A stretch of DNA of 64,000 bases from Bacteroidia bacterium. GTDB taxonomy: Bacteria > Bacteroidota > Bacteroidia > B-17B0 > Aurantibacillaceae. This document shows, in pieces, positions 26,346 to 34,023 of the stretch (positions are counted from its first letter, which is position 1; each line of letters starts with the position of its first letter). The stretch is from positions 186,001 through 250,000 of the forward strand of contig JAEUTO010000005.1 of assembly GCA_016787785.1 (NCBI GenBank). Reading direction: 5' to 3'. Under the pieces are notes generated by a model. It was not told the origin of the DNA and did not search any database. It saw only the letters and a list, made by a program, of their open reading frames with translations. Both the position numbers and the translations under genes were made by a program.

Positions 26346-27706
26346 TACTTTTAACGCACGGATATTTTTTAAAAGACGATCCCAAAGAATTGGAGATCAT
26401 GAAACCTTATGTTCCATTGGGCATTCTCTACATTTCGGCCTATTTGGAAAGTAAAGATATTGCGCACGACGTATTTGATTCTACCTTCTCATCTTTTGAA
26501 GAATTTAAAGTTTATCTTCTTAAAAACAAACCTAATTTAGTTGGCATTTATACCAATTTAATGACCAAGGTTTCTGTATTAAAAATTACAGAATTTATTC
26601 ACCAACATCCTGAACTTAAAAATTGCAAAGTTATTTTAGGCGGACCCGAAATACGATACAACGCCGAAAATTATTTGTTGAACGGTGCCGATATGTTAGT
26701 GGTTGGCGAAGGCGAGCAAACTTTTTTTGAAGTTGCAGACTTCTTTAATACTAATAATGTTCTTCCAGCCGAAGTGGCGGGTACTGCTTATCTTCAAAAC
26801 CAAACCGTTTTTTTTACACCCGAACGCACGTTAATAAAAGATATAAATACCTTGCCCATGCCGGCAAGAAGTAAAATAGATCTTACTTTGTATGGCAATG
26901 CCTGGAAAGAACATCATGGTTACAGCATGTATTCTATAAGTACCATGCGTGGTTGCCCTTACACCTGTAAATGGTGTAGCAGGGCAGTGTATGGCGGCAC
27001 CTACAGAAGACGCAGTGCAAAATTAGTGGTGGACGAGCTGGCCTATTTAAAACAAAATTATAACCCCGATCGCGTTTGGTTTGTAGATGATGTTTTTACC
27101 ATAAGCCATAAATGGATGAATGAGTTTAAAGATGAGGTCTTAAAACGACAGGTTTTTATTCCTTATGAAATTATTACGCGCGCTGATAGACTAAACGAAG
27201 ACATTATAAAAATTTTAAAAGAAACAGGTTGTTTTAGGGTTTGGATAGGAGCGGAAAGTGGTTCGCAAAAAATAATTGATGCAATGGATAGGCGTGTGAA
27301 TGTAAAAGAGGTACGCGAGATGATCATTAAAACAAAAGCCTATGGCATAGAGGCTGGAACCTTTATTATGCTTGGTTATCCGGGCGAAAATAAAGCAGAT
27401 ATAAAAGAGACCATTCGCCATTTAAAAATATCTGATCCAAGTTATTATACCGTTACATTGGCTTATCCTATTAAAGGAACGCCTTTGCATACTGAAGTTA
27501 ACGACACCATTGAAGCCGCCGGCGCCTGGAATAAGATCAGCGATAGGGATTATGATTTTAAACGCATGCATTCAAAACGCTTCTATCAATATGCCATAAG
27601 ATGGGTCTATAACGAAGTAAATTTCAGTAAAAGTAGCGGTTTTGTAAACAAGGTAAAGTTCAAGGCCAAGTCCATTTTGGCGCAATCCCTGATGTTGCTT
27701 AGTTAA
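26342..27706 (+). CDS. B12-binding-type radical SAM protein (third)
   Basis: A 454-residue paralogue of the 24128 gene. It has an N-terminal cobalamin-binding-type domain with KVILGGPEIRYN and VVGEGEQTFFE, then C205-PYT-C209-KW-C212 in TMRGCPYTCKWC, VWFVDDVF, ITRADRL, WIGAESGSQKIIDAMDRR and GTFIMLGYPGE. The start is TTG (MILLTHGYFLKDD) overlapping the upstream TGA. It is the last gene of the tight run. After its stop a TAAATTTG promoter begins the next unit, so the transcription unit probably ends here, though I see no clear hairpin terminator. Confidence 0.87.
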   Translation: MILLTHGYFLKDDPKELEIMKPYVPLGILYISAYLESKDIAHDVFDSTFSSFEEFKVYLLKNKPNLVGIYTNLMTKVSVLKITEFIHQHPELKNCKVILGGPEIRYNAENYLLNGADMLVVGEGEQTFFEVADFFNTNNVLPAEVAGTAYLQNQTVFFTPERTLIKDINTLPMPARSKIDLTLYGNAWKEHHGYSMYSISTMRGCPYTCKWCSRAVYGGTYRRRSAKLVVDELAYLKQNYNPDRVWFVDDVFTISHKWMNEFKDEVLKRQVFIPYEIITRADRLNEDIIKILKETGCFRVWIGAESGSQKIIDAMDRRVNVKEVREMIIKTKAYGIEAGTFIMLGYPGENKADIKETIRHLKISDPSYYTVTLAYPIKGTPLHTEVNDTIEAAGAWNKISDRDYDFKRMHSKRFYQYAIRWVYNEVNFSKSSGFVNKVKFKAKSILAQSLMLLS

Positions 27707-27725
27707 CCGATTATCGTTAAATTTG
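27695..27725 (+). promoter_or_regulatory. Bacteroidota-type promoter for the 27749 gene
   Basis: TTG (27695-27697), a 20-base spacer and TAAATTTG (27718-27725), the latter an exact TAnnTTTG match. The ATG lies 23 bases further on. Confidence 0.6.
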
Positions 27726-27748
27726 ACGTTCAATAATTATCCCAATAA

Positions 27749-28456
27749 ATGAGTAAGCTCTTCTTTATATTTTCATGTTTATTGCTGCCCGTTTTATGCT
27801 TTTCGCAAACGCCAAAAGACAAAACCGGTTCGGAGGATGAGTTCAATATTAAAAAATACAAAGGCGAACCCGGCGATAGATTGATCATAGAAATTAACCG
27901 CACGGCCTGGTTGGGTGCACCGGCTAATATCAAGACCCACTGGAGAAGTCTGGGTTTAAATTTTGCTTTTATGTTTGATAAACCCATTGGCCGTTCCAGT
28001 TTTAGTTTTGGCTATGGCATTGGTATTTTTAGTCATAATTTTCATAGCAATGCCGAGTTTATTTACAAGTTAGATAGTACAAATAATAAAAGTGTAACTA
28101 CTATTTTGCAACCTAAAACAACCGAGTATAAAACCAACAGTTATAACGAAAAGATCCTTGAAATTCCTTTAGAGATACGATTTAGAAGTAAGACGGACCG
28201 GAAGTTTAAAATGGAATTTGGTGTAAAAGGTGGTTATGTGATAAACGATTTTCGTAAAATGGTAGATGCCGACGGCAAGTTAAGAGTTTACAACACAAAG
28301 AATATCAATCACATCCGTTACGGTGTAAATTTTCGCATTGGCTTTGAACAAATTTGCCTTACCGCTTGTTATTATGTGAGTGAGGTGTTTCAAAAAGACA
28401 GAGGCGTTAACGGTGTTAATATGTACTCGTTTGGTATTGCTATCATTCCTTATTAA
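27749..28456 (+). CDS. predicted outer-membrane beta-barrel protein
   Basis: A 235-residue exported protein. Residues 1-19 form a signal peptide (CFSQ). The remainder alternates hydrophobic and polar residues with Gly/aromatic-rich strands (SFSFGYGIGIFSHNF, LEIPLEIRFRSK, RYGVNFRIGFEQ) and ends in an aromatic residue (IAIIPY), the pattern of small outer-membrane barrels of the PorT/OMP_b-brl type in Bacteroidota. The cargo or partner is unknown. It has its own promoter and shares an operon with the next gene (10-base gap). Confidence 0.65.
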   Translation: MSKLFFIFSCLLLPVLCFSQTPKDKTGSEDEFNIKKYKGEPGDRLIIEINRTAWLGAPANIKTHWRSLGLNFAFMFDKPIGRSSFSFGYGIGIFSHNFHSNAEFIYKLDSTNNKSVTTILQPKTTEYKTNSYNEKILEIPLEIRFRSKTDRKFKMEFGVKGGYVINDFRKMVDADGKLRVYNTKNINHIRYGVNFRIGFEQICLTACYYVSEVFQKDRGVNGVNMYSFGIAIIPY

Positions 28457-28466
28457 TTGAAAACGT

Positions 28467-29195
28467 ATGAAGGGTGTGAATATTAAAGAAGAGCTAACCC
28501 GGTTTAAAAATAAGACCAGGAGCAAAGAAGATGAGCTCATCCAGGAAGCTAACCGAATTTTAAGCAACGATATTTTTTCGGAAGATAAGATCTTAAAGAA
28601 TTTAAAACACTACAATGATTCCTTTGAAATAGTTGATGAAGCAGATGTAGATAGCAATATGATCTTTAAAATTTCGGAGATCAAGAAAATTGCGTTGCAG
28701 TACCGTTTAAAATTTATTGATAGTAAATATTACAAAGCAGAGATCCCTTACGAAGCTATCTTAAAAATAAAACACATTAATTTAGTTTATAAAAAAGACA
28801 TCAAAGGTTTTAAGATCCTGGCTCCGTTAGAAGCATTTAAAGAAGATGGCATAAAAAAACCGGCTATATTATTTGCGCCCACCAATCTTGGCAATTATTG
28901 TATTATTCATAAATGGGGCGATGACTTTAAATGGTACAGAAAATTATTATCCTGGCCGCTAAAGAATTTTGATCATTTATTTACAACGGTGTTTATCTAT
29001 ACATTGATCGTTACCTTATGTATACCTACACCACTAATTACTTTAGATGCCACTGCTGGTTACTGGAGCGGGTATAGAGCAGCAGCCTTTATGCACTTGC
29101 TCATCTTTCATTGCGGCGTAACCGCTTATATTACATTTGCATTTGGCAAGAATCTAAGCTCCATTACCTGGAACCATTATAGGGATTTTGGGTAG
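28467..29195 (+). CDS. uncharacterised protein with two C-terminal membrane spans
   Basis: I do not recognise a family. The 242-residue protein has a charged cytosolic N-terminal part (residues 1-160: helical to about 70, then a mixed beta-rich region around GFKILAPLEAF and ILFAPTNLGNYCIIHKWG). Two hydrophobic segments follow at about 175-195 (FIYTLIVTLCIPTPLITL) and 208-230 (AAAFMHLLIFHCGVTAYIT). It is transcribed with the barrel-like gene before it. A membrane-associated role is all the sequence supports. Confidence 0.7.
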   Translation: MKGVNIKEELTRFKNKTRSKEDELIQEANRILSNDIFSEDKILKNLKHYNDSFEIVDEADVDSNMIFKISEIKKIALQYRLKFIDSKYYKAEIPYEAILKIKHINLVYKKDIKGFKILAPLEAFKEDGIKKPAILFAPTNLGNYCIIHKWGDDFKWYRKLLSWPLKNFDHLFTTVFIYTLIVTLCIPTPLITLDATAGYWSGYRAAAFMHLLIFHCGVTAYITFAFGKNLSSITWNHYRDFG

Positions 29196-29285
29196 TTAAC
29201 AAAGCCAAAAAAAATTCTGGAGTCGACTGGACAATAAATTGACTTTGCGATGCGCCGAAAACCAGCATTGTACAATTGCTGGCTG
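29196..29285. repeat. inverted repeat at the OLD gene 3' border
   Basis: CCAGCA-TTGTACAA-T-TGCTGG (29262-29282) is a near-perfect palindrome with one bulged base. It is followed by CTGTTAG, the same heptamer found upstream of the OLD gene (31154-31160). It marks the switch from the co-directional envelope genes to the leftward defence genes and could be a terminator or a cassette border. Confidence 0.5.
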
Positions 29286-31040
29286 TTAGGAGCTGGTTAT
29301 TATTTTATTTATTAAATCAAATGTTGGACTAAATCCAGTAAAATCAATAGTGTTTTTATTCAACTCAATACTACTTGCAAAAGCCATTTTGTCCCCAGTA
29401 AACATGTAAACTCTTTGGTCAAATAGAGTTGGATATTGTTTGTTTGGATTTGGTATTGCAGAGTCTTTTAGAAGCAATTCACTAGATAAGTAGCAATAGT
29501 CTGATTTTGGTTTATGGATAAAATCAGATCTATGGGAAGGTGCTACAATTGTAATGGCATATATATTTAATTTAGTTTTATGTTGAAATAGAAAAAACTT
29601 GTCACTTGCCGAATCCATTTGATTAAAAGCCTTTTTTAGAGCCTTTATTTCATCAACTCCTGTTTTGTCAAAATCAAATATGCCTATAACTTTATTATTT
29701 GTAGGGGTCTTTGTAATATGATTAAACAAAAAATCGTTAATAAATCTTGCACTAGAACCAATTGCACTACCATTTGAATTTATTAAATGTTCACAAAGTG
29801 TAAAGTCCGAGTTTATACTTTTATTATAAAGTTTCTTGTAAGCAACTTCAAAAAGTAAATTATCAGATTTACCTTCAAAAATCAAGTATGGTTTCTGTGA
29901 TTCTGATAAAGCAGTTTTTGTTTCACTTATTAATTCCATTTCCTTGGTCAAGGATGTATAAAGTATAGACAATTCTTTATTTATGTCAAGAATTCCTAAT
30001 TCATTTGATAAAATATTTTTGTTTGAATCATCAATTAGTGCAACTTGCGTATTTGAATTATTTTCAAGTCTAAAAACTCTGAATTTAGAAACGTTCGAGA
30101 CGGATAAAGAAATAAAATGAAACGAGTGACTTGCTACAAATATTTGTGTTTTAGTTGAGTATTCTAAAGCAAACTGTTCTGCGATTTTTTGAGAAAGCGA
30201 ATATTCACAAGAATTTTCCGGCTCATCGAATCCCCAAATTTCAATGTATTTGGAGTTAACTGAAATATAATTAAGAATTGTTGGTATATATCTCAGCCTT
30301 ATTCCATCACCTCTTAATCTCAATGGAATGTTATGTTCGCCAGATTGGGTATCAATAATAAGTCTTTGAAATATTTCCGAAATATTATTCGGAAAACTTA
30401 AGCTACTTGTTATTCCAGATACATTTTCAAATTCGCTATTTAAAGCTGTAGTTAAGTCTCTTATAGTTTCATTAAAACCTTTGATGTTTTTTTGAAATGT
30501 TTGACTTCGCTTTCTTTCTTCAACTTCAAAAATAGTTTCTTGAAGTTTATTTAATAAATAACTAAAAAAATGCTCATCTCTAATGGCCGGCACATATGTG
30601 AACCTTATTTTGTTTAGGAATTGGGTTAAAGTTCTTCTTGCAATTTTAACTTTATCGGACGCAAATTTCTTTTGCTTAATTAATGTGTCAAAATTATCCT
30701 TGTAACCATTAATTAAATTCCCTTCTCTGTCCCACGTTTTTGTAATTGAAAAGGTTTCAGGTAATGTTTTATAATTTCCGGGATTCTTTATTTCAAGAGT
30801 AATTTTAATAAATTGTTTTCCTTTAATGCTATCTTTTCTCACTTCTGAAAGCCTGTCTTTATTATAGTCATCAATAAAACTAACTTGAGCTTTATTAAAA
30901 AAAGTATCCAATGCTTTTAGGACATTACTTTTTCCAATATCATTTTTACCAGAAAAAATATTTAAGTGATTTATATTTCGAATAGTCACCTTTTTAAGAG
31001 ATCGGTAGTATTCGATGTCAATTTTTGAAATTATGATCAT
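29286..31040 (-). CDS. OLD-family ATPase with TOPRIM nuclease domain
   Basis: A 584-residue protein with an SMC/ABC-type ATPase of the OLD (overcoming lysogenisation defect) group. Walker A is GKNDIGKS (31-38), a signature-like region lies around LRLRGDGIRLR, Walker B is YIEIWGFDEPE with D272/E273, and the H-loop is ASHS with H305. The C-terminal TOPRIM-type nuclease part shows E389 in LIFEGKSD and D456/D458 in GIFDFD. OLD and Gabija GajA nucleases act in phage defence. No helicase partner follows here, so it resembles a class 1 (single-gene) OLD. A DNA-protection role is inferred, supported by the adjacent restriction-modification genes. Confidence 0.82.
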   Translation of the reverse strand: MIIISKIDIEYYRSLKKVTIRNINHLNIFSGKNDIGKSNVLKALDTFFNKAQVSFIDDYNKDRLSEVRKDSIKGKQFIKITLEIKNPGNYKTLPETFSITKTWDREGNLINGYKDNFDTLIKQKKFASDKVKIARRTLTQFLNKIRFTYVPAIRDEHFFSYLLNKLQETIFEVEERKRSQTFQKNIKGFNETIRDLTTALNSEFENVSGITSSLSFPNNISEIFQRLIIDTQSGEHNIPLRLRGDGIRLRYIPTILNYISVNSKYIEIWGFDEPENSCEYSLSQKIAEQFALEYSTKTQIFVASHSFHFISLSVSNVSKFRVFRLENNSNTQVALIDDSNKNILSNELGILDINKELSILYTSLTKEMELISETKTALSESQKPYLIFEGKSDNLLFEVAYKKLYNKSINSDFTLCEHLINSNGSAIGSSARFINDFLFNHITKTPTNNKVIGIFDFDKTGVDEIKALKKAFNQMDSASDKFFLFQHKTKLNIYAITIVAPSHRSDFIHKPKSDYCYLSSELLLKDSAIPNPNKQYPTLFDQRVYMFTGDKMAFASSIELNKNTIDFTGFSPTFDLINKIITSS

Positions 31041-31428
31041 ATGATTTCTGTCTGTTTAAATTGAACCTAACGTTTTTGCGAATTTGAAAGCGTTTTTTGC
31101 TAAGTCCAAGTTATGCATTTGAGCGTTAACCCGCAAAAAATGACCCGAACTTTCTGTTAGCAACTAGTTACCGCCCTACAGTTTAACTTCTGGTTAAGTG
31201 TCCGCTGATAAATTTTTTCAATTGTCAAACAGATTGTTTACGTCCAAACTTTTTAATTTTTTGTCCGATAGGAATGCAATTTGAAAAATTACTCGTTCCA
31301 ATGTCCACACTGGCGAGTAAGAAATTTTGCAAGCTTATTTGGCGTCACTAAAATTAGTTGCCTTTGAATGAAACGCCAAATGTGCTTGTAAAAAGTCGTA
31401 AGAAACTGGTCAACGAAAAAGAAAAGAA
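31041..31428. repeat. gene-free stretch with attC-like inverted sequences
   Basis: No gene is seen in these 388 bases. Near the OLD start CTAACGTTTTTGCG (31067-31080) is answered by CGCAAAAA (31132-31139) and GTTAG (31156-31160), with further internal pairs (GCGTTTTTTGC, GAGCGTTAAC). Read leftward, the outer end is GTTAGGT, which fits the R' core consensus GTTRRRY of integron attC sites. The opposite core fits poorly. The remainder to 31428 looks featureless. Confidence 0.4.
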
Positions 31429-32061
31429 TTATTTTTTCTCAGTAGTCAATTCGGATGCTTGTTTTGGAAATTTTGTAACTAACCAGTTCAATATATCAAT
31501 TTGATCTTTACTAGGAGCTCGTCGAACTTGCGCAATTAATTTAATAGCCTCTGGTCTATTCAAGGTTAAATTTGACGCGCCCTCATTACAAACAGAACAA
31601 ATTGCTCTTAAATTACCTGGATCATCAGTGCCGCCCATAGATTTGTCTATTATGTGCCCTAAATGCAATCTCGTTTTTCTACCTGCGTCATATGGATGTA
31701 TTTCACCAGCCGCCGCGCCGCACATTTGACAAGTAAAACCGTTGCGATCTAAAACAAAAGCTCTCGTTTCTTTGGATATGCCTCTTTCAAAAGCAGGTAG
31801 GGGTTTTAAATCAATAAGTAAATATTGTCCCGGCTTTAAATCACTTCTGTCATTGTGCGTTACAATATTCATCCCTTCTTCATTACGTAGTTCTCTTACC
31901 CGTCTTCCCCATTCGCTTTTACCGGCAACCTTTCTAAGGGTATTTGAGTCTAATATTTTGCCAACATTGAGAGTGAAAAATTCTCTCAATTTACTTCGAG
32001 AACCCTTACCTTTTGGTGATTTTTTTGAGGCTGCTTTTTTTACTATTGCTTTTTTCGCCAT
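31429..32061 (-). CDS. HNH endonuclease, probable restriction enzyme
   Basis: A 210-residue protein. The nuclease core contains zinc-knuckle cysteines C111/C114 (FTCQMCG) and C155/C158 (ICSVCN) around LHLGHIIDKSMGGTDDPGNL, with H133/H136 and N150 of the HNH motif. It directly follows a cytosine-5 methyltransferase, so it is most likely the restriction partner of a type II system; specificity is unknown. The first 25 residues (MAKKAIVKKAASKKSPKGKG) are very basic, like histone H1 tails, and probably aid non-specific DNA binding. Its start lies 56 bases inside the methyltransferase gene in another frame. Confidence 0.83.
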   Translation of the reverse strand: MAKKAIVKKAASKKSPKGKGSRSKLREFFTLNVGKILDSNTLRKVAGKSEWGRRVRELRNEEGMNIVTHNDRSDLKPGQYLLIDLKPLPAFERGISKETRAFVLDRNGFTCQMCGAAAGEIHPYDAGRKTRLHLGHIIDKSMGGTDDPGNLRAICSVCNEGASNLTLNRPEAIKLIAQVRRAPSKDQIDILNWLVTKFPKQASELTTEKK

Positions 32062-32995
32062 TTGCTAACGCTTTAATAATTGATTTGCCAACAGCCTTTG
32101 CTACTGGTGGAGGAAACGCATTTCCAACTTGTCTATAGGCTGGTGTTTTTTTTCCTTCAAAATTCCAATTTACTGGAAAACCTTGAACAAGTGAAGTCAT
32201 TTTTAAGGTAAGTTTTGGAAACGTCTTAAATCCATTTATAGGCGGAGAATCCGCTAAACCCTTCCCGTCAACTCCTAGTTCAGCCCAAGCACTTTTTGCA
32301 CGGGTAGGACCTAAGTCAGCACCGCCATGCTTTTTTGAACCACCAACCAAAGTTGGTGCAATGCCATTGGCCTTTTTCTTCCATTCATCAACGTTACTCC
32401 AACCGAGGCTATTCATCTCATCGTATAAAAGTTCGCCAATTGTGAGAGGAGAAGACGAAGATTTGTTCGGCCATTTAAAATGTTTAAAATATTTTCGCTT
32501 TAAGGCAATTAAAATAGCTCTTCTTCTAAGTTGCGATACTCCATAGTCTGCCGCATTCAAAATTCTCCAGTCACATTCATAACCCAAGAATTCTAACTCA
32601 GCAATTATTTCCTCCCTATAATCTTCAAACTTCGGGTCTAATAATCCTCGAACGTTTTCAAGCATTATTGCTTTAGGGTTACATTCTTTAATTAATCTTA
32701 ATGCTTCAGGAAATAAATCTCTATCGTCTAAATGACCTAGCTGTTTTCCTGCAATAGAAAATGGAGGGCAAGGAACGCCCCCTGCAAACAAGTCAATTTT
32801 TCCTTTAAAAGGACTTGCACTGAATTTTTTCAAATCACCTTCGATAACATTCCACTTAGGTCTATTATTTCTAAGAGTTTGACAAGCCAACGGTTCAATT
32901 TCAACTAAAGCAATGTGTTCAAAGCCTGCTTTTTCAAGCCCTAAAGCTTGACCGCCGGCTCCAGCGCATATTTCTAAAGAGGTAAATTTTGCCAT
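32006..32995 (-). CDS. DNA (cytosine-5-)-methyltransferase
   Basis: A 329-residue C5-methyltransferase. Motif I is FTSLEICAGAGG, the catalytic motif IV is GVPCPPFS with C76 (PCPPFS instead of the commoner PCQxFS), motif VI is ENV (E113), motif VIII is QLRRRA (155-160), and motif X is YRQVGNAFPPPVAKAVG. The target-recognition region (about 180-270) is short and not recognisable. The C-terminal tail (SNSKKSSLKKITKR) is basic and overlaps the nuclease start. It would protect host DNA from the adjacent HNH enzyme. A TAGCTTTG promoter element lies 29 bases upstream. Confidence 0.92.
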   Translation of the reverse strand: MAKFTSLEICAGAGGQALGLEKAGFEHIALVEIEPLACQTLRNNRPKWNVIEGDLKKFSASPFKGKIDLFAGGVPCPPFSIAGKQLGHLDDRDLFPEALRLIKECNPKAIMLENVRGLLDPKFEDYREEIIAELEFLGYECDWRILNAADYGVSQLRRRAILIALKRKYFKHFKWPNKSSSSPLTIGELLYDEMNSLGWSNVDEWKKKANGIAPTLVGGSKKHGGADLGPTRAKSAWAELGVDGKGLADSPPINGFKTFPKLTLKMTSLVQGFPVNWNFEGKKTPAYRQVGNAFPPPVAKAVGKSIIKALANGEKSNSKKSSLKKITKR

Positions 32996-33023
32996 ATTTT
33001 ATTCCAAACTTCAGTTGTTTCAA

Positions 33024-33031
33024 CAAAGCTA
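33024..33031 (-). promoter_or_regulatory. TAnnTTTG -7 element upstream of the methyltransferase gene
   Basis: On the minus strand the sequence reads TAGCTTTG, an exact match to the -7 consensus, 29 bases before the methyltransferase ATG. A matching -33 TTTG is not evident. The rest of the gap (to 33279) shows no gene. Confidence 0.45.
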
Positions 33032-33279
33032 ATATTTAATCTCATTTTTTAATGCTATGAAAGATAGCAATTATAAAAAGTTAAAAACAATCCCCAGATT
33101 TCTGCTGCCGCAGTTTTGTTCCTTGACTGAGTGGAGCGAAACGCGCATCAACGTAGCTTCACCAAACTCTATTGTCAGTGAGATGAAATTGCAAATATTT
33201 TGCAACCCTCAATAATTTCGATTAAAGACTGGCTTGGTTGGTCGCGTTGTAAGGGAACTGTTGCAATCCTTATTTAATT

Positions 33280-33609
33280 TCAAACAACCCCGTCTCCCCA
33301 GATCTTCACCGTTATATTATCCATTTCGGGAATCAGTTTTAACTGGCAGGATAAACGCGAAGTAGGGGTAATATTTGGAAGTGTATCCAGCATGGCATAC
33401 TCATCATCCGAGATCTCGTTTAAATTTTCAAAACCTTTTAGTACTTCTACATGGCAGGTAGCACAAAGCGCCATGCCACCGCAGGTTGCCAAAATAGGGT
33501 AATCGTTGCCTTTTAAAATTTCCATTAAGCTTAAACCCATATCGGTGGGCGCTTCAATTGTTGTAACTGTGTTATCCGGATTCTGAATGTTTATTTTAAT
33601 GTCTGTCAT
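33280..33609 (-). CDS. [2Fe-2S] ferredoxin, adrenodoxin type
   Basis: A 109-residue electron carrier. The cluster ligands are C43, C49, C52 and C88 in ATCGGMALCATCH and SRLSCQL, spacing Cx5Cx2Cx35C, as in adrenodoxin/Isc-type plant-like ferredoxins. It is a soluble cytosolic protein. The partner enzyme is not obvious from the neighbours. It is the last gene of a six-gene leftward operon and starts 6 bases after the epimerase stop. Confidence 0.92.
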   Translation of the reverse strand: MTDIKINIQNPDNTVTTIEAPTDMGLSLMEILKGNDYPILATCGGMALCATCHVEVLKGFENLNEISDDEYAMLDTLPNITPTSRLSCQLKLIPEMDNITVKIWGDGVV

Positions 33610-33615
33610 AAGTTC

Positions 33616-34020
33616 TTATTTTTTTTCTTCGCACAATTCAACTAAAACCCCGTTGGTAGTTTTTGGGTGTAAAAAACAAATGCGTTTATTGTCCGCGCCA
33701 TCTTTTGCTGTTTGGTTTATTAATTCAAAACCTTCTTTTTTTAAGCGCTCCATTTCTGCATCTAAATTATCTACCTCGTAAGCAATATGATGAATGCCTT
33801 CGCCCTTTTTCTCAATGAATTTTGCAATGGCACTATTTTCAGACGTTGCTTCCAGTAATTCAATTTTTGTTTCGCCCAACATAAAAAAAGAGGTGCTCAC
33901 ACCTTCAGATGCAACGGCTTCTACTTTGTAATGTTCTTTACCAAATAATTTTTTAAAAAGCTCGTTGCTTTGGTTTATATCCTTAACTGCAATGCCAATA
34001 TGTTCAATTTTTTTTATCAT
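33616..34020 (-). CDS. mce: methylmalonyl-CoA epimerase
   Basis: A 134-residue glyoxalase/VOC-fold enzyme that interconverts (2S)- and (2R)-methylmalonyl-CoA, linking propionyl-CoA to succinyl-CoA. The N-terminal IEHIGIAVKD (metal ligand H7), ETKIELLE, GEGIHHIAYEV (H77/H78) and C-terminal GVLVELCE (E128) match the family's metal-binding and catalytic positions. Methylmalonyl-CoA mutase is not in the window. It would make this organism B12-dependent, consistent with the B12-type radical SAM genes elsewhere. Confidence 0.92.
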   Translation of the reverse strand: MIKKIEHIGIAVKDINQSNELFKKLFGKEHYKVEAVASEGVSTSFFMLGETKIELLEATSENSAIAKFIEKKGEGIHHIAYEVDNLDAEMERLKKEGFELINQTAKDGADNKRICFLHPKTTNGVLVELCEEKK

Positions 34021-34023
34021 GCG

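Noticed and set aside
29286-31040. Gabija system
   Set aside because: Only a GajA/OLD-like gene is present. No UvrD-like GajB helicase lies beside it.
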